64,000 nucleotides of DNA from NCBI RefSeq assembly GCF_000004075.3, contig NC_026655.2:1178001-1242000 (forward strand). The letters run 5' to 3'. The DNA comes from Cucumis sativus. Lineage: Eukaryota; Streptophyta; Magnoliopsida; Cucurbitales; Cucurbitaceae. The notes below the pieces were generated by a model. It was not told the DNA's origin, made no database searches, and saw only the letters and a program-made list of their open reading frames with translations. Position numbers and translations under genes: made by a program. Shown here piece by piece: positions 37,687 through 48,824 of the stretch; position 1 is the first letter of the stretch; every line of letters starts with the position of its first letter.

Positions 37687-39386
37687 TCCAACATTAATAA
37701 GCCATTGTACTTGAAAAAGACAATGACATTCCAACAGCATCCCTTCTGTTTGTATGAATAATCAGAACTTATTTAAAAAATGTCCCTAATGTAATGAACA
37801 TGTTCTGAAACAATTTCGCTACCAATTTTATAATAGTGTTGAGGCTATCAACAAGATAATCAACAAGCACTAACCTTGTAAACTCTGACAGAAACGGCCA
37901 ACCACCTGTGCTGACGGGCAGAGGCCTCGTTCATGGTCCATGGAGATAAACCTTAAGAAAAAAGTACGACAAATATAGAATAGAATAACCATTTAAAACA
38001 GCAGACATAAATTTGAGCATGTTTGGAATGACCTTTAAAGAGCTACAGAAGGGGTATCCAAGCACTAAGATAATCAATCCAAACTCCATGAATCCAATCT
38101 CCAATCTGTTCATTTACAGAAATTGTAATAGTTTCCAATAGAGACCACCAATCAACAATCAATATTTTCTAAATAACTTGCACCGAGTAAGTCAATATCA
38201 ATAGCAAATGAGTAGAGTAGGACCTCATTGAAAGGAAGGAAGATCACCAATGGCCTAATGAATACATGATGTACAAGCTCAAATGGTGAACGTTATTCCT
38301 GTGAAGGATCAACCAATTACATAAACTATGAGAAACTCGTCGTCCATGTCCTGCCCTGCCACTGCCAGTGAAGTACAGACGAATGGTCTGACCAAAATCG
38401 ACGTTGCATTTTCACCATCCAAGGAAAACTGCCGGCTAAATCACTGTCTTTCAAGCTTAGATCACAGTTTCTTTATTGTCTCTTTCATGGAGACAAACAT
38501 TTTTTTAAGAACTGTTTTATTCAATTTGAAAAGTCATATGTAAAGACACATATGAGAGACACAGGAGTCCATCTTTAAAGCATAAGAAGCATCATAAAAA
38601 GGAACACCCACCCCCACCACACACAAACACACGAAATCTCTTCCAATAAGAAGAATCAAGGCAAAGGTAAGGCTGCAAAGTTAAAACAGGCCAAAACCAA
38701 AAAGTTAAAATAAGGGGTTTCCAATCATTGGACATTAAAGAGTCATTTTAAATGACGAAGATGTGTTAAGATGTATCAAACTATAGATTCTTCAATATCA
38801 AACCATGCTCACTGTTAACTCTTGAGAAAATGTTATTTTACATGTATGTTGCATTCAAGGTACACAGTCATAAAAACCTAATTAGCCTATATGTCTAAAC
38901 TCTAAAAAGCAACACAAATTGAGATTTACTTAGGCTGATTTCAAACTTCTTATCCCAAAATAAACAAGCAAAAAGACTTATGTAACATACAATTTATTGG
39001 CAAATACATGAACTCAGACAGACAGAGGAACGTGATAAGTAGAACAGTTTCAGCATATATGCAAATACAAATAAATAAGTGGAAAAACCAAACGTTGTTT
39101 CATTATTCCATGTATTCATTTCTATACCACCTCGTCTATTCACATATTAAGTACGAAATAGGTCCTCTACATTGGCAAATGTACGATAAGATAAGAACCA
39201 CACTCATGTACGAAACAGTTCAGTTTAAAGGTTCTCAATCTCATAACCATACTTCAACACCCAAATGCCACTTCTATTACTATGAAAATCAGAGCCCAAG
39301 ACTAGCATAATACCCAAGACGCAGGAACAAAAGGAAAAAAAAAAGTGAGACCAGACGTACATTAACTCACAGAAACTGAACACTAC
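37687..39386. other. Tail-to-tail spacer between EDS1 and RING gene with exon-like relics
   Basis: Includes the EDS1 3' UTR and the probable 3' UTR of the RING gene. Between about 37,860 and 38,480 the base composition is gene-like. On the minus strand 37,873-37,952 reads LSPWTMNEASARQHRWLAVS... flanked by an AAG acceptor and a GTTAGT donor, and 38,033-38,105 reads LEIGFMEFGLIILVLGYPFC. The pieces do not join into a complete protein and I do not recognise the family. A decayed gene or a non-coding transcript is possible. Confidence 0.35.
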
Positions 39387-40601
39387 CTAAGACCTTGAAA
39401 TCATGCTACAAGAACGAGCCAATGGTAACGTTGGGCTGCCAGCAAGTACGTTTGTTTCATTGTCGGCAGGATCACGATCATATGGCTTTCTGCAGCCAGG
39501 ACAGCGCCCATCCTCTTCAAGAATCCTCTTATGACAGAAAAGGCATAGTCGAAATCCACAGAAACAAGGTAAAAAACTTGAGTCTGTAAGGTCCAAGTCT
39601 TCAAAGCAAATTGGACAAGATGTAGGCACAGGAATAACACCACCACAGGCCCAAGAGACCCCTCCACATCCAAAACGCCGATCTGTAGTCGGTAAACTAA
39701 GCTGTTTTGATAACGTGGGCAAACTCTGAGGACGAAAGGCATCATCAGGCCTCCATGCTCGGCAATTCATCGAAGCCCTCTGCACTATTCTCCCACGCTC
39801 AACACTCGAGTCACCATCTCCTACGCCCAACTCGTTTCTTCTGTCTCCACAAGAATCCAATTGAGAAATAACATTGCCTCTGGGGGAAGACTCTGAACAT
39901 TGATCATGTTGCTTGTCAGTGGCGGCTAGGGCATCGGCAATAGCCTCCCAATCATCCAAGCAGTCATCATCTCCTTCTTCTTCTTCCTCCTCCTCCGTTA
40001 TACTCCCTGAGCGACAGCCACTAGAGCTGCTACGGCAGCTACTACTACTGCTACTCCCAGTAAAATGAGGACCCGAATCATTTCCACCCAATATACTACT
40101 GCCAAGACTAGGGGGGCTATTAGACGGTGAGTCCGAATAATCGCTATGGTGGTGGACCGATCTGTCATTCTCTTCTCCTATTTCCCTCATATTTATTTTT
40201 TCAGAGGAAAGGTCATCATCTTTCCTCGTTTTAATAACCACTGAATCCAGCCGATTGTCTTCCTCGTTCCATTTTTTGTTCTTTACAGCACCTATCACTC
40301 GTGAACCCAAATCGATTAAAAACAAATTCCCACATGCATCAATCCCGTTTCATAAACATCTTCAATCAAACAACAAATTCAAACATAATTAATGGTTATA
40401 CCTCGAGAAAGCCATTGTTCCCGACGAACGTCAAGCTTGGATTGCTTCAATTTTGAATTCCTAACCTGAAACCCCCAAAACAAAAACAATCACAACAAAT
40501 TACAAGAAACAAAAACAAAAACAATAAAATATCAACAAAAACAAACTCTACATCATTAAAATCAAAAGAGAAAAAAAATGAGAAGATTTACGTTTGAACA
40601 A

Positions 40602-40639
<38 letters not shown>

Positions 40640-40727
40640 TCCTCACCCTCTTCTTCTTGGGCAGGGGCAAATCCCGAGCGTTGGGTGCCAAAGAAATTGA
40701 AGCATTGGCGATCGAATCAGTAACCAT
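39387..40727 (-). CDS. RING-type (C4C4, CNOT4-like) zinc finger protein
   Basis: Three exons on the minus strand: 40727-40647, 40465-40402 and 40291-39387. They give 349 residues. The start MVTDSIANASISLAPNARDL is followed by a basic stretch (LPLPKKKRVRNSKLKQSK) that may be a nuclear signal. The middle is acidic and Ser-rich, with a TEEEEEEEGDDD run before DDWEAIADAL. The RING has eight cysteines (274, 277, 291, 293, 298, 301, 312, 315) with CPICFEDLDLTDSSFLPCFC and CPGCRKPY, the C4C4 pattern of CNOT4/NOT4. Proteins of this type are ubiquitin ligases; unlike true NOT4 there is no RRM domain, so membership in the CCR4-NOT complex cannot be assumed. Homologues flank EDS1 (At3g48070) and ARR15 (At1g74870) in Arabidopsis. 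Intron 1 holds a GA repeat just downstream of the donor. Confidence 0.92.
40603..40639. repeat. (GA)n microsatellite in intron 1 of the RING gene
   Basis: GAGA run on the plus strand (CTCT on the transcript), starting about 6 nt after the GTGAGG donor at 40646 on the minus strand. It resembles a polypyrimidine tract placed at the donor side, where it could influence splice-site use. Confidence 0.9.
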
Positions 40728-41280
40728 GATTGAAGAGTTGAAATCGAATTGAAGGAAGAAGAACGATGAGAAGAAACCCTAATTTGTGTGGATATTTTTT
40801 TCCGGGAGAGAGAAAAAATGGTTCGGGGGAGAGAAAGGGAGAGAGAAAGAGAATGGATAACGGAAACTCCTCTGCTTCGCTCGCTCTTTTCCACAGACTA
40901 GGAAAAAAACAGAGGGCCGAGATTTCATTTAAATACCAACTAATTTACCATAATATCCCTCTTCTTTTCCTAAATTTTCGTTCTTACCCACTCATCCCCT
41001 CCCCTTCATATTGGCTTTATATTGAAGGGCGAAACATCCTGCCTTCGTGTGCTTCCCCAAAGAGACGATTTAAACGATGACGTTTTCCATTCCATTTGAT
41101 TTGGGCCATTTCTTGGGCCGAAAAAACCCCCAACAACTTCGGCCCTTTAAGGGAAATTGAGAGGGGGAGGGAGGTTAGGTTTGTTTGGTATGTTAATGTG
41201 ATCCATTTTCTTCCTCCTTTCCGATCTAGGTTTTGAGGGTCCAACTCTGTTTTTAGAGGACGATTCACTTAAAAACTAAC
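40728..41280. other. Promoter/leader of the RING gene
   Basis: Contains a GA-rich stretch (40,800-40,855) likely in the 5' leader. Further upstream a less AT-rich segment runs to 41,270, then a sharp change to AT-rich DNA. The minus open frame 41268-41017 has no recognisable features and is treated as chance. Confidence 0.45.
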
Positions 41281-42534
41281 TTTTTTTTTTTATTGCTTAA
41301 AGTAAGAGATTGAAATCATTGAAGCTCATTCAGAAGAATGATCAAGTTGAGCTTTATCTTATCCAGTAACGTATTTGTCTGAAACTCTTTGGAAGAGTTT
41401 GTAAGATAAATCTAACCTGATTAGTCTGATTAATGCGTTCACCTTTTACTTCAACGATGTTGAATTGCATCATCATGTCTAAGACATGTTCTCTAACAAT
41501 TGTATCTTCCTTCATTCGCTTTGTGTAAATATATTTTATTACTTAATGTCTTAGGGAGTATGACTGTTGTTCGAACATCTCCCTCAACAAGTTCATAATC
41601 GCTTTAGTTGTGGCTAATGTCACACCTCGTCTCGCACGCGTTCTTAAATTTATCGTGCAAAACAAAACGTGACTTAAGCAATATAGAAAAATGAACTAAA
41701 ATATTTATAAAATATAATAAAATTATAGAATCCATCAAAAATAACATTGATAGAATAAAAAATTGACCGTGTATGATAAATCCAAACTTTTACTATATTT
41801 TGAATCATTTTAGTCTATCTAAAAATGTTCCAACTGTGAATATGTATTTGATACACTTGTTTTTAAAATATACTTAAAAAAAGGGTATATTTTAGAAAAC
41901 AATAAAACCACGTTTTATTTTTTAAAAAAAAATATTAGAGAACACAAAACACAACATTTATAAAGAAAACATAAATAGATTTTAATCAAATAAATATTTT
42001 CAACATTTTCAAATTTACAGTCAAACACAATTAAAAAAAATGAATTCAAATCTAAAGTTTTTAAATTACAACCAAACAAAGATGTTTTTAGATATGGTAA
42101 AAATGAGAAATTTATTGTCATAAAAAATTATTTCCAAAGTAAAAAAATTGAACTAACAACCAAATCCAACCTTTATTTTTCATTTTTTTAAAGTAAGAAT
42201 ACTCTAATTAATTGGAACGTATAATGTAAGGACTCAAAAGGAGAAAAATAGTACCTTAGATATATATTTTTAAAAAATACATTAATCTAAGAAAGTACCT
42301 TAATTATATTTTTATTATACATAAAAAAACATTAATTTGAGAATTGGGTTTTTTATTTTTTATTTTTTAAAAAAAAACCTAAAATTAGGTTTTCTTACTT
42401 GGAGAAAATGGAATCTAATATTGGGGGGAATTTCCAACAATATGTTATGACCACAAGTTTCCTTCTTTCCATTTTAATATATCTTTTCTAATATAAAAAT
42501 ATTTTTTTCTTAATAGAAAAATACAAACTAATTT

Positions 42535-42745
42535 AGTAAAATCATATCAAATGACGAAAACTTTGAAAAAAAAATAGCTCATAGTACCAATTTTTTGGCA
42601 TATTACAAATATGACAAAACTAGTGATATCAGTAATCATAGGGCTAACAAAGAGTCGTCAGTTTTAAATTTGTTATTTTTGCAAATTTAGAAAATGTTGT
42701 GACATGGACTCTATTATTATAATTTCTTTTTGCTAATTTTACAAA
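42535..42745 (+). repeat. Dispersed repeat family 3, copy
   Basis: Opens with ATCAAATGACGAAAACTTTG, then AAATAGCTCATAGTACCAA, AATCATAGGGCTA, and closes with TTAAATTTGTTATTTTTGCA. The same order of phrases occurs at 45.4 and 48.8 kb and, more decayed, at 5.8 kb. It has no coding capacity. Confidence 0.6.
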
Positions 42746-44919
42746 AGCCCCAACGATTTACACAAAAACCACTAAAAGACAAAAACTCATTATAATTATT
42801 TTATGATTTTGTCATAAAGTGTAAATAGTTTATCTATTTTATCGTTTTATTTACTATTTCCCATAAAGGTAAAATTCTGATAATTTTTTTTTCTTTTTCA
42901 AGTAGGCTATATTTGTTAACATATAAGTGAATATTTATTAGTCCTTAGGGAGGGTAGTGGTTAGGTAAAATCAAATTTGTGTTGAGTTTGGCCAATTTGT
43001 ATTAATTTTCCTTAGTCCCACACCAACAGGGTATGAAAGTAATTTAACAACAAAAATAAAAACACGGAGAAAAAATGATTTTTTAACGGTAAATTATCAT
43101 TGAGTTATGCTTACTATTAATATAATAATTGTTTGTACGTGGTATTCAAAATCTCAAATTTCTAATTTCTTTTAGATGGAACTTGCCATTTAAAGTAGTT
43201 ATAATATTAAGATAAAATTAAGAGTTTCTATTATCTATAAGAAAAAAAAAATCAAAAAATAGTCCTAAAAAGAAAAAAAAAATCATTACATTTGATTTTT
43301 TTTTTTACTTTTGACAGTTTTCCATAAAATTTATATACTCTACGTTAGTTTGGGATTTTTTACTATTATTTTCTTGTGAAAAGTTAGTCATTTGATCCTC
43401 ACAATCGTTAAATTGAAAATAAGCTCTCGAAATATTTTTCTTAATTTTTGAGACATTCACAGTGACTAGTCCAGATGAGTGTGTTTATGTGTTGGTAAGA
43501 CTAGAGATTTTTACAAGTTGTTTATAAGAAAAGTACATTTTTGTTTAATAACACGAGTGAAAAATTAAATATCTATGATCTAATCACTTCTTTGTAATAG
43601 TTTAACGGTTCAAGTTGGGGTTTAGTTTATAATTTATTTTTAAACAGTTGATTGTAAAAATTTGTATTAGTTGAATTATGCTCACATTGATAGATTTATG
43701 TATTTAACTCTTTTTGATTTTGTTGGTTTTATTCATGTATTAATATGTGGATTTTGTTTAATTTATTTGTGACGTATCATTTCACCATTTACTCTCTATT
43801 CTTCTAGGGTATATGATTCAATTCAATAAAGCTAAAAGCATAGTGTTATGATTGACTCACTCATGTGCTGACTAAACTAAAGGTGAAAATATTTTTTTAT
43901 TTTCTAAAAATGATCAAAGACCTATCTAACTAAAAGGTCGTATAACTATCGACACATAACCCTATTTCAATAGGTACGACGTTGTACTTTAGATCTTAAG
44001 CTTGGAGATTTCGATTTCCAATTCTATCGTATTGTTAATCTATATTTCAAATATTGTTTAAATGTCCTTCTAAACAATAGAATTTTAAAATTAATTAAAA
44101 TTACTCTTAATTGATCACAAGTTATCACATAGAAAGTAAGAGACGATAAATGAAAACGTTATTAAATGGACCCTAAATTTCAAAGTTTTTTTTGTTAAAA
44201 AAAAAAGGATTGAACTAACATTAAGATTTATTTACAAATATGCCTATAAATATATATATATACACGTATATATACGAGATTTGAATTTTGTACTTAATAG
44301 ATCAATGAATCGTGAAAATACTCTTAGCTTAATTAGTATGATCTTTCTTTATATATAAATGAGAGTTTCGAATCTCTTAATTCTACCATTGTTGTACTAA
44401 TATATATATATATAACATTTTAACTTCATTTTTTGTTTTCAATGAGTCTTCGAAATTTTGAATCGTATCTTATAAGTCTATTTATATCCATATTTTTTAA
44501 AACATACATTCACATAATTTGTTAGAGGTAAAATTGAAAAAGTTAAGTTGTTTGTTGGTAGAGAACTTGAAAACATACATTTTAAACAAAATGGATTAAA
44601 TGAAAACATAATTCTACTTTACCAGAAACATATTTGATAGCAAATTAAAAAATTGAATTGTAATTTAAATGATTGTAAATTCGTTGTATTTGGTTACTTT
44701 AAAATAATTTAGTATTAATTTATTTACGAGCATATATTTTGTTAAAATAAAGTTTGTATTATTATTATTATTATATTTTGTTAAATTTGTTAAAACGAAT
44801 TATCCACATTTCATAGAAAAAATTCATACAAAAATTAATTACGCCTCATTTTTATTTGAACAGTAAATATTTTGTTTATTTTCTGTTTTTGACATTTTCT
44901 ATATGTATACGAAGAATCG

Positions 44920-45125
44920 TAAAAAATAACAAAGTTAACAAAATGTTTTGTAAAATAAAATAATAAATTAAAATAAATATATAGCAAATTTCATATCCTA
45001 TGAGAGATAGATATTGATAGGTGCTGATATGTTTCTGTTACTAACATCGATAGACAATAATGAAAGTTTACGGGTTTCTATGAATATCTGCTAAACTTTG
45101 CTATATTTTATAAATATTTTAAAGG
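44920..45125 (+). repeat. Palindromic repeat family 1, copy
   Basis: Begins with a TAAAAAATAACAAAGTTAAC stretch, has a core rich in GATAGATATTGATAG/ATCGATAGACAATA, and ends with TTTGCTATATTTTATAAATA and TTTAAAGGACATTTT. The two ends are roughly inverted repeats of each other. It abuts a second copy directly. Confidence 0.65.
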
Positions 45126-45365
45126 ACATTTTCAAATACAGTAAAATAAATTAAAATATTTAAAAACTATAACAAAATTTTGAATTCTATCCATGATAGA
45201 AACTAATAATCTTCTATCATTAATTGTCTATCAATAGCACAAACATATAAGTTTCTATCAATATTTATCTCCAATAGAATCTAAAATTTTGCTATATTTT
45301 AAAAATATTTTGTCAAATTTATCATTTTTTGATAAATTTTATTTATTTTACTATATTTGTAAATG
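45126..45365 (+). repeat. Palindromic repeat family 1, adjacent copy
   Basis: Left arm AAATTAAAATATTTAAAAAC, then CTATAACAAAATTTTGAATT and CTATCCATGATAG; right arm AAAATTTTGCTATATTTTAA and TTTATTTTACTATATTTGTA. The arms are inverted copies of one another, as expected for a MITE-like element. Confidence 0.7.
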
Positions 45366-45384
45366 ACTCACACACATATATATA

Positions 45385-45600
45385 TATATGAGAAATTACA
45401 TTAGATGAAAAAAATTTGAAAAAAAATGGCTCCTAACACTTCTTATTTATATATTGTAAATTTAGTAAATATGATGGTAATCAAACGATAATATGATACG
45501 ATCATAATTTAGTTTTAGATCTTCTATTTTTACATTTTTAAAAATATAAATTACATAGGCTCTATTAACATTTTTTTTTTTTTTACTATTTTTGCAAACT
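45385..45600 (+). repeat. Dispersed repeat family 3, copy
   Basis: GAAATTACATTAGATGAAAA, AAAAATGGCTCCTAACACTT, GGTAATCAAACGATAAT and a TTTTTACATTTTTAAAAATA tail match the order seen at 42.5 and 48.8 kb. It lies directly after a family 1 pair. Confidence 0.6.
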
Positions 45601-45663
45601 CGCTCGGCGTGTTATATATATTAAAAAGAAATTTGATGGAGAACGGTACACCTGAAAGCTGAA

Positions 45664-45681
45664 ACGTGGAGCCCTCCACGT
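45664..45681. repeat. Perfect short palindrome carrying a G-box
   Basis: ACGTGGAG-CC-CTCCACGT: 8-bp arms, 2-bp spacer. It overlaps CACGTG at 45677-45682, the plant G-box/ABRE core. No gene starts nearby. Confidence 0.8.
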
Positions 45682-46386
45682 GGCGTGATGGGCCTAAAAA
45701 GTTCCAAAAGAGAATTCCACAAAAATCCCATACTATCGTATTATTTTTCCAATGTCGTCATCTTAATATATCTACACCTATAGTTACTTTTAAATTTGTT
45801 TTTTCTTTTCACAAAATTACTTTTAAATTTATATTTTGTAAATCTCAAATTACATTTTGTACATTTTTTTCAAGTTTACATATTGTTAATTAATCTTGGC
45901 ATCTATTTTTTTTAATGGAGATCTACAATTAAGTCGCAATAAAAACTATATTATCGATAAATATCATCATTAAAATGCATAGTATAAAAATATACTATAT
46001 ATGTAGTCGGAATGAATATTAAAATTCATAATTTAGTTAGTGTCATTTGATTTATCAAAATTTGAATCTCAATAATTAGTGGAGGAAGAGAATATAATTT
46101 AAATTAGCTAACTTATATATTTTCCAACTGGTGATCGTAATTTGTATAAACTTAATTTGAGTTATATTTAGTTTAGTATACTCTTTAAAATTTAGTGATC
46201 AAAAGAATAGATTCACGTGGTACTATCGTCCTAGAATGGAAAATGGGTCATCATTCCTTAAGAAAAAAAGAAAATTTGTTAGATTGAAGATGAGATGAGG
46301 TACACCAAAATTTATACATTGTTATTAAGTTGTAACCATATCTCGACTTCACGCATTAACTTAAGCACTAAAGAATATTTTGCAAA

Positions 46387-46643
46387 AACTATAAGAATTT
46401 TTTATCTTCGACGATAGCTTTTTCTGTCCACGTAATAAAAAATGTCAAGAGAGCTATTATTCTACAGACATTTTTTCAATGCGTGGGCATAACATCACTT
46501 CTACTGACGACAATCTACACACATTAGCAAAAAATTGTGTGGTTAATTCTAGTGAAAATATTAGATTGAGTTTCTATCGACACTTATTTTAGTTTCTAAT
46601 TAACCACGCATCTGTATTGACAAAGACCACAATTCTTGTAGTG
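46387..46643. mobile_element. CACTA-like miniature element
   Basis: The right end is AATTCTTGTAGTG, the inverse of CACTACAAGAATT, the hallmark terminus of CACTA (En/Spm) transposons. About 255 bp to the left a diverged counterpart (ACTATAAGAATT) occurs. Both ends are flanked by AAA, compatible with a 3-bp target duplication, although the left flank is an A-run. There is no transposase; it would be non-autonomous. Confidence 0.5.
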
Positions 46644-47265
46644 AAAGTACTACCACATTGATATTTATGCATAGTGTATTGAACATATGCTACGATAACA
46701 AAGGAAGTTTAAAGGCGAGAAACACACGACAAGTCAAATGATTTAGAAAAATCAAGATTAAGATTCAGAACAAAAGTTTGTCGAAATTTTGTTCGAAAAA
46801 CGACATTTGAAGGGCGAGAAAAAGCTTTCCCATGACGAAATATAGGAATATGAAGCATTCGAATTTGTATGATAGTTACGTATGGATGGGTATCAAAAAT
46901 TATTTGTTGGCACCCCACACGTTATATGTCGCACTACATGTTAAGAAATAAGCATATACATTCTCTCTTTCCTTGCAAGATAAACAATAAATTCAATGTA
47001 CTATAGATTTAGAGAGAAAGAGATCTCTCCCTCTCTATATATATGGAATATATATTAAGGTGAGCTACAATTTTCTTGGTTGGATGTACTCTCATATTCA
47101 CTCTAATAAAAGCCATTGTCCCAATTTGACCATGATTTTGGATGATGACTTCTTAACTCTACCCACATTTTAAACAATTTCATTAGTTTAATTATATTAT
47201 AATCTATATGATTGAATAATCTTCTATGATTGTATTATTGACTATAATAATAATAATGATAAATA

Positions 47266-47269
<4 letters not shown>

Positions 47270-47311
<42 letters not shown>
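47270..47311. repeat. (AT)n microsatellite
   Basis: An uninterrupted AT dinucleotide run of about 21 units, followed by TATTATTATT. Confidence 0.95.
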
Positions 47312-47314
<3 letters not shown>

Positions 47315-47315
47315 A

Positions 47316-47480
47316 TTGGATGAATATCGATCGATCGAAGTTGAATTTCAGCTAAACTGCTATTGAACTGACTATAATCGATGAATGATGATATTGGTTG
47401 ATTTAAATCGATTTAAGCATATAAAATCATTTGTTTAGAATTGCTATCAGTTTGAACTTTTCTCGAATGGACCGGTGAAG
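47316..47480 (+). repeat. Repeat family 2, decayed copy
   Basis: ATCGATCGATCGAAGTTGAA followed by GAACTGACTATAATCGATGA echoes the 5' half of the clearer copies near 52.0 and 53.0 kb. It is strongly diverged. Confidence 0.4.
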
Positions 47481-48171
47481 AAAAAAAATGGTAGAATATA
47501 AAGTTGTAGGAGTTTTAAATCATCTTCTAAATACTTTATATACTAAAAGCAACCAAAGGAAAATTAAAGTTAATATTTTAGTTTTAAAATTTAGTGAAAT
47601 ATTAAAGAAGATTATTAGGAGTGATTCACTTCTCAACAAATTTTGAAATCATTATAAACTTAGTTTTTTCTTTATCCGAAATTAATTAATTTCTAGTGAT
47701 TAATGATACATTATAAATGATTTTTAAGTACGACAAAAACCATTTTCATTCATTTCAAAATTACTTCATCTTCTCATTTTTATTATAAATGATATTTTTA
47801 ACACATAGGTTGAAGGGATGAAAAATGTTTATATGTATAATTTTTATTAAAAAAAAAAACAACAATATTTACACTTTCAAACAAAAATCTAATTCTAATA
47901 GATTTTTTTTTTTTTGTTTTTCTACTAAGGGTTAGGATATATGTATATTTCTATTTAAGAAAAAACCAAAAAATAGAAAGAAAAAAAAGATATTCAAAAT
48001 CCCTTTCCCATTTCAACCGACAAAGAAGACTGATAAATTAAGGCCGTCGAGTTTGGGGTCAACAAAATTTGAGGTCATTAATGACTTTTGTGGTTCCCTA
48101 ATTAAATTGTGTTGTGAGTTGGGACACCTCAACTTAAATTAACTATTCTTATCACCACTATTATTATTATT

Positions 48172-48350
48172 AAAGACATTTTTAAAAATAACAAAATAAA
48201 TTAAAATATTTACCAGCTATAGTAAAATTTTAAATTTTATCAATGATAGTCTTCTATCACAATAGCATATCAATGACTGTCGATGGTAGAATTTGCTATA
48301 GGTTGTAAAATCTACTATTTTTAAAAATTTCCTTTATAATTAACTATTCT
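48172..48350 (+). repeat. Palindromic repeat family 1, copy
   Basis: GACATTTTTAAAAATAACAA and AAATTAAAATATTTACCAGC on the left; core TCAATGATAGTCTTCTATCA; right end CTACTATTTTTAAAAATTTC. It is close in sequence to the copy 340 bp downstream. Confidence 0.7.
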
Positions 48351-48509
48351 TATTACTAATAAGAATAAATTTTAAAAATAAAAGATTTGACAAACTATCT
48401 ACGGTCTATAGCAAAATTTTAATCTCAAAGTATTCATGTCTTTTTTATTGTAAGATGTAAGTACTTTTCAGAAATGTAAATTCTCCATAATAATATTATT
48501 AGTATTAGA

Positions 48510-48685
48510 GGTATTTTTTAAAATAGAAAAATAAATTAAAATATTTACAAACTATAGCAAAATTTTCGATTATATCAATGATAGTCTTCTATCACTATAA
48601 CATATCAATGACTATCGGTGAAAGAATTTTCTATAAGTTGTAAATATTTTGTAAAATTTGCTACTTTTGAAATTTTATCTTATTA
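48510..48685 (+). repeat. Palindromic repeat family 1, copy
   Basis: AAATTAAAATATTTACAAAC and CTATAGCAAAATTTTCGATT, core TCAATGATAGTCTTCTATCA, then CATATCAATGACTATCGGTG; right part TTGTAAATATTTTGTAAAAT. It shares the core and internal phrases with the preceding copy, which suggests local duplication. Confidence 0.7.
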
Positions 48686-48824
48686 TTATTCACTCTTCTA
48701 ATTTTAATTTTAAAATTCCAATACTCTTTTTTGAAAAAATGGAAACTATTCATGAAAAAAAAAACCACTAAAAAATATTACATTTAGTTGATTTTTTATA
48801 AAATATAAATAGTTTGTTCATAAG

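Noticed and set aside
39401-39745. Second frame inside the RING exon
   Set aside because: The overlapping frame carries the intact eight-cysteine RING, so this is a shadow.
41017-41268. 83-codon minus frame upstream of the RING gene
   Set aside because: No motif, no splice partner and no codon character; likely promoter DNA.
44920-48685. Regularly recurring short repeats considered as a CRISPR-like array
   Set aside because: Spacing is irregular, the units are inverted-repeat elements of about 200 bp, and the DNA is plant nuclear.
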